From Candidatus Zhuqueibacterota bacterium (GTDB taxonomy: Bacteria > Zhuqueibacterota > Zhuqueibacteria > Zhuqueibacterales > Zhuqueibacteraceae), in the NCBI GenBank assembly GCA_022616415.1, contig JAKEEU010000016.1, forward strand, positions 1 to 32,266: a stretch of DNA of 32,266 nt. The letters run 5' to 3'. Shown here piece after piece: positions 29,560-32,266 of the stretch. The translations under genes were made by a program, and so were the position numbers. The notes under the pieces were generated by a model. The model was not told the origin of the DNA. It saw nothing but the letters and a program-made list of their open reading frames with translations, and made no database searches. Numbering within the stretch: the first letter of the stretch is position 1; each line of letters begins with the position of its first letter.

Positions 29560-30918
29560 ATGTCCACCAGCCGCCGTGATTTTATCAAAACTTTGGGGAT
29601 CTCCGCTGCCGCAACCGGTCTTTCCGGCTTGGCCGCATGCGCGCCGCCAACCGCGAAGAAGCAACTCATTCCAGAAATGGCACCATTGCAACCGCCGTTT
29701 CGCCTTCCTGAAGACTGGTATCGCCAAACCATCGCCCGCTTGCAAGAGAAAGTGGGCGAGAACGGTTTGGACGGCATGATCTGCAAAGACGTTTGGAATA
29801 TCGTTTATCTCTCCGGCTTATTTCACAGCACCACCGAGCGCCCCTTCTGGCTCTTCGTTCCCAAAACCGGTGAGCCTTCAATTTTCGGCCCCGGCCTGGA
29901 TCGCGATCTCATCAGCACGTGGTGGATCAAAGACGCGGCGTGGTATTTCGACTTTCCCCATCACGGCTTGTATGACCAAGTTGTGTATGAGCGCGGCCCA
30001 AAAGCCGACCTCGACGCGTGGATGCTCGAGCATCTCGCCAAACGCGGCTTTGCCGAAGCCACGCTCGGCATTGAAAAAGCCGTGCCGGAAGCAACAATCA
30101 ACCAATGGAAGAAAACTCTTCCCAAGGCGAATTTCAAATCCGCCGGCGACATCATGATGAAAATGCGTGTCGTCAAAACGCCGGAAGAGATCGAGCTCAC
30201 GCAAAAGGCGATCGATCTGCACGATCACATGCTCGAATATGCCCGCGCTTATATTTTGGATCGCGGCACGGAGACCACCGATTTTGAAGTTCGCCATGCG
30301 ACACAAGAATATGCCACGCACCTGCTCATGAAATGGCTGCCGCTTGACGGCAAGCCGCACACCGGCGTTGGCATCAGCCTGAATTTCGGCTGCCGCGCCG
30401 GCGTCGCCACCGCGTATCCGCATCCCAATCAATTTTTCTATCACAAAATTCAAAAAGGCGACGCCATCCAAATCGCCTCGGTGATTCGCATCGGCGGCTA
30501 CGGCGGCGAGGGTTACCGCGCCCTGCAAACCAATCCGATGAACGATTTGCAGAAAAAGATGTGGGAAGTTCACACCGAGCAGACCCTCACCATGGGCGAG
30601 CTGTGCAAAGCCGGCACGCCCTGCAACGAAGTCGCCGAAAAAGTTTTGGACATCGCGCACAAGAACGACATGGAAAAATACATCTACCATCGTCCGGCGC
30701 ACGGCGAAGGCATGGAAGGCCATCAAGAACCGTACCTCTCGCTCGGCGACGAAACCATTCTGCAAGAGGGCATGATGTTCAGCAACGAGCCAGGGCTCTA
30801 TAATCCCGAAGGCGGCTTCGGCTACAATCATTCCAACAACATCCTCGTCGGCAAGGACAAAGGCCTCCGCATGAACAAAACACCGCTGACGAAAGAGTGG
30901 TGCTGGCTGACATTGTAA
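29560..30918 (+). CDS. Tat-exported M24 (creatinase/aminopeptidase P) fold lipoprotein with altered metal site
   Basis: 452 aa. MSTSRRDFIKTLG is a twin-arginine signal and LAAC (Cys27) a lipobox, so it is folded, exported and lipid-anchored. An N-terminal creatinase-like domain (about 50-195) is followed by the pita-bread M24 domain (VKTPEEIELTQKAIDLHDHM onward). Of the five usual metal ligands, His381 (AHGEGMEGHQEP) and Glu410 (MMFSNEPGLY) are present. The first Asp is Ala306 or Ser307 (IQIASVIRIGGY), the second is Glu317 (GYGGEGYR), and the last Glu is Ser425 (GYNHSNNILV). It may be metal-free like creatinase, or non-catalytic. A weak GAGG lies 8 nt before the ATG. Xaa-Pro peptidase activity should not be assumed. 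Confidence 0.85.
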   Translation: MSTSRRDFIKTLGISAAATGLSGLAACAPPTAKKQLIPEMAPLQPPFRLPEDWYRQTIARLQEKVGENGLDGMICKDVWNIVYLSGLFHSTTERPFWLFVPKTGEPSIFGPGLDRDLISTWWIKDAAWYFDFPHHGLYDQVVYERGPKADLDAWMLEHLAKRGFAEATLGIEKAVPEATINQWKKTLPKANFKSAGDIMMKMRVVKTPEEIELTQKAIDLHDHMLEYARAYILDRGTETTDFEVRHATQEYATHLLMKWLPLDGKPHTGVGISLNFGCRAGVATAYPHPNQFFYHKIQKGDAIQIASVIRIGGYGGEGYRALQTNPMNDLQKKMWEVHTEQTLTMGELCKAGTPCNEVAEKVLDIAHKNDMEKYIYHRPAHGEGMEGHQEPYLSLGDETILQEGMMFSNEPGLYNPEGGFGYNHSNNILVGKDKGLRMNKTPLTKEWCWLTL

Positions 30919-30949
30919 AAAAAGATAAAAAGAGAAAAATGAAGTCGGG

Positions 30950-30996
30950 CTTGCATTGCAATTGTGCAAGTTCTGACTGGCATTTGATGCTTGCAC
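30950..30996. promoter_or_regulatory. Possible operator: three TGCAAG half-sites
   Basis: CTTGCA (30950-30955), TGCAAG (30965-30970) and CTTGCA (30990-30995) form two inverted pairs. The last half-site overlaps the -35 box of the candidate promoter at 30991. A regulator bound here could repress the DUF5678/retropepsin genes. Confidence 0.35.
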
Positions 30997-31019
30997 AAGA
31001 AGTTTAAAATTCTTATCTT
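30991..31019 (+). promoter_or_regulatory. Candidate promoter for the DUF5678/retropepsin genes
   Basis: TTGCAC (30991-30996) and TATCTT (31014-31019) are 17 bp apart, about 55 bp before the likely ATG at 31077. Confidence 0.45.
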
Positions 31020-31076
31020 GATACAGCATTGAAAGCAATCACGTTGATATTAAAATAAGAGGAAATGAGGTTGAAA

Positions 31077-31367
31077 ATGCAAAATCATCGCATCGTGATG
31101 GAGGAGATAACCGATTCACAAGAGATTGCCGCCTCGAAGGGGAGACACGAAAAGTTCAAGCGCAATTTTGCCTGGCTGCAGGCACACGCCGCCGAAGTGT
31201 ACGCGCAACACCGCGGTAAATGTTTATGTATTGCCGGCGAAGAGCTTTACGTAGCGGATACGCCGCAGGAAGCTTTTTCCTCGGCCATCGCTGCGCATCC
31301 CGAAGATGATGGGTGGTTTATTCATTACATTCCTAAAGAAAAAGCGGCGTGGGTATATGCGAATTGA
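31077..31367 (+). CDS. DUF5678-like protein
   Basis: 96 aa from ATG 31077 (GAGG 6 nt upstream); an ATG at 31065 adds four residues but has its Shine-Dalgarno too close. The central block NFAWLQAHAAEVYAQHRGKCLCIAGEEL followed by a small-residue turn and an alpha-helix (TPQEAFSSAIAAHP) fits DUF5678, a small domain of unknown role. It is frequently encoded next to retropepsin-like aspartic peptidase genes, as here: the next start lies 11 bp inside this gene. The product is soluble, with no signal peptide. A role as regulator or substrate adaptor of the peptidase is speculation. Confidence 0.65.
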   Translation: MQNHRIVMEEITDSQEIAASKGRHEKFKRNFAWLQAHAAEVYAQHRGKCLCIAGEELYVADTPQEAFSSAIAAHPEDDGWFIHYIPKEKAAWVYAN

Positions 31368-31791
31368 TGGAACATGGCATACCGGCGACGATGGCGTCGT
31401 TCGTCCTGTCATGCTTGGCGAGATTTTGGCTGTCAATGATCTGTGGCTACAAACTCCCTTTCTTCTTGATATAGGTGCCGATCGCACGGTTTTAAGCGCA
31501 GGAGTTTTGGCGATGCTTGGCTATCGTCCGGCTATACTGCATGAACGGCTTGGTGGGCTCGGGGGTGTGACAGATGCCGTCGCTGTTGAGACCAGGATCA
31601 AACTCATTTGCGAAGATGACAAACCAATTGTGTTTCATGGGCAATACGCGGCGGTTACTCGACTTGAGGCGCTGGACATAAGTGTGTTAGGCCGTGACAT
31701 TCTGAATTTATTTGGAGTAATCGTCGACCAGTCGAATAGCTTGGTTTGCATGCTGAGACCACCGCATCGCTATTTCATCGAAAAATGGTGA
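31357..31791 (+). CDS. Retropepsin-like aspartic peptidase (clan AA)
   Basis: 144 aa from ATG 31357, overlapping the upstream gene by 11 bp. The core WLQTPFLLDIGADRTVLSAGVL carries the single-domain aspartic peptidase motif, with D-I-G-A in place of the usual D-T/S-G-A. The later hydrophobic LDISVLGRDILNLFGVIVD matches the family's second half (ILGRDxL). Such enzymes work as homodimers. The Thr/Ser to Ile change next to the catalytic Asp removes a residue that normally stabilises the active site, so activity may be altered. No signal peptide is seen, so it should be cytoplasmic. The ORF's earlier start at 31306 lies inside the DUF5678 gene and is not supported. Confidence 0.75.
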   Translation: MRIDGTWHTGDDGVVRPVMLGEILAVNDLWLQTPFLLDIGADRTVLSAGVLAMLGYRPAILHERLGGLGGVTDAVAVETRIKLICEDDKPIVFHGQYAAVTRLEALDISVLGRDILNLFGVIVDQSNSLVCMLRPPHRYFIEKW

Positions 31792-31847
31792 TTGTTTGTA
31801 GAAGTATTTTTGAACATCGCATCACTCATTCAGTCAAGAGATCGTCT

Positions 31848-32096
31848 ATGATAAAGCTAAAACCAAAGATTGTCCACCGGGGCTTTCAAATTTACAATAA
31901 GCTCAAGCGCGCTTTGGAGGCTGAACATTATCGAGAGTACGTAGCTATTGAGGTGAAGTCCGGCGAATATTTTCTGGGAAGAACGATGGACGAGGCTCTG
32001 AATCTTGCCGAACGAAAATATCCCAAGGCAAAATTTTTTGTTGTCCGAATAGGTGATTTGGCAACTATAAGCTTTAAAAACAGGTTCTCCTTATGA
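31848..32096 (+). CDS. Small DUF5678-like protein, second copy of the module
   Basis: 82 aa from ATG 31848. YREYVAIEVKSGEYFLGRTMDEALNLAERKYPKAKFFVVRIG has the plan of the upstream DUF5678 protein: a strand, a turn with Gly, a helix with an EAL-type segment, then a closing strand, though identity is low. The ORF extends 34 codons further up without a ribosome site; ATG 31848 is the first sensible start. Its stop overlaps the ATG of a truncated retropepsin-like ORF (ATGA), which repeats the gene order of the previous pair. Confidence 0.6.
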   Translation: MIKLKPKIVHRGFQIYNKLKRALEAEHYREYVAIEVKSGEYFLGRTMDEALNLAERKYPKAKFFVVRIGDLATISFKNRFSL

Positions 32097-32161
32097 CTCT
32101 TCAAGGCTGGATTGACGATCAATTATCTCCGAGAATTAAGATTAACACCGATTTTCATTAA
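32093..32161 (+). pseudogene. Truncated N-terminus of a retropepsin-like peptidase
   Basis: 22 codons starting in an ATGA overlap. The peptide begins MTLQGWIDDQLSPRIKI, which is how clan AA aspartic peptidases of this type open (a short strand, a D/N-x-L-x-P-R-I motif, then a strand). It then breaks off with NTDFH and TAA, before the catalytic D-T-G would appear. It is thus a remnant, or frameshifted beyond the stop. The remaining bases to the window edge show no supportable gene. Confidence 0.45.
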
Positions 32162-32266
32162 AAAAATAGAGTAAAGAATTTAGGTCGTGTTCTGGCGGTC
32201 AAAGTGCAATTGGATACCCCCAAGCCAAGGGATATCCCAAGATTGTTGAAAAGTTTTCGCCTCAAA

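Noticed and set aside
1..32266. CRISPR arrays, tRNA or rRNA genes
   Set aside because: No regularly spaced repeats and no tRNA cloverleaf or conserved rRNA words were noticed on either strand by reading; a covariance-model scan would be needed to exclude small RNAs.
32162..32266. Possible gene start or end at the right edge
   Set aside because: Open frames exist on both strands over the last 80 bases, but none has a start site or a recognisable motif.

Overview
The window reads as chromosomal DNA from a Gram-negative, respiring heterotroph, probably of the FCB group or a nearby candidate phylum (KSB1/Calditrichota-like). This placement is inferred from gene content only: a secreted esterase/peptidase with a FlgD/type IX-secretion-like C-terminal domain, a SusC/SusD outer-membrane pair, several lipobox lipoproteins, menaquinone/ubiquinone methyltransferase, methylmalonyl-CoA epimerase, and a fused E2-E1 2-oxoglutarate dehydrogenase. 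No rRNA or tRNA is present to test it.

Layout. 1-1750 (+): end of an S15/CocE-like secreted hydrolase. 1755-5679 (-): a four-gene unit of M28 peptidase, ABC ATPase (one frameshift), ABC-2 permease and a caspase-fold protein. In the caspase-fold gene the codon expected for the catalytic cysteine is an in-frame UGA, followed at the right distance by a SECIS-like hairpin. This is the most notable object in the window. 5800-9727 (-): ABHD11/YbfF-type hydrolase, fatty-acid-hydroxylase-like membrane protein and a MrfA/YprA-type helicase. 10005-15217 (+): UbiE/MenG, a coupled 58-aa ORF, methylmalonyl-CoA epimerase and the E2-E1 dehydrogenase.

15218-17085 is an accessory island: a toxin-like remnant, two DUF2283-like paralogs, a nucleotidyltransferase and an unknown partner, flanked by diverged direct repeats of about 95 bp. 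17142-19205 (-): S9 prolyl oligopeptidase. 19465-21640 (+): MazF/PemK-type toxin-antitoxin pair, homocysteine S-methyltransferase and a split Rpn/DUF4351-like gene. 22350-26990 (+): SusC and SusD with a hairpin between them and a strong terminator after them. 27138-27247: a MITE-like element. 27266-29246: three small envelope proteins. 29560-30918: a Tat-exported M24-fold lipoprotein that lacks most canonical metal ligands. 31077 to the end: DUF5678-like and retropepsin-like gene pairs, the last one truncated.

Peptide use is a common thread: S15-like, M28, S9 and M24-fold proteins, most with export signals, plus a SusCD importer. They fit a cell that degrades extracellular protein or peptides, with propionyl-CoA and TCA steps (epimerase, 2-oxoglutarate dehydrogenase) downstream. 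Short palindromes of two families sit in intergenic DNA, several directly after stop codons.
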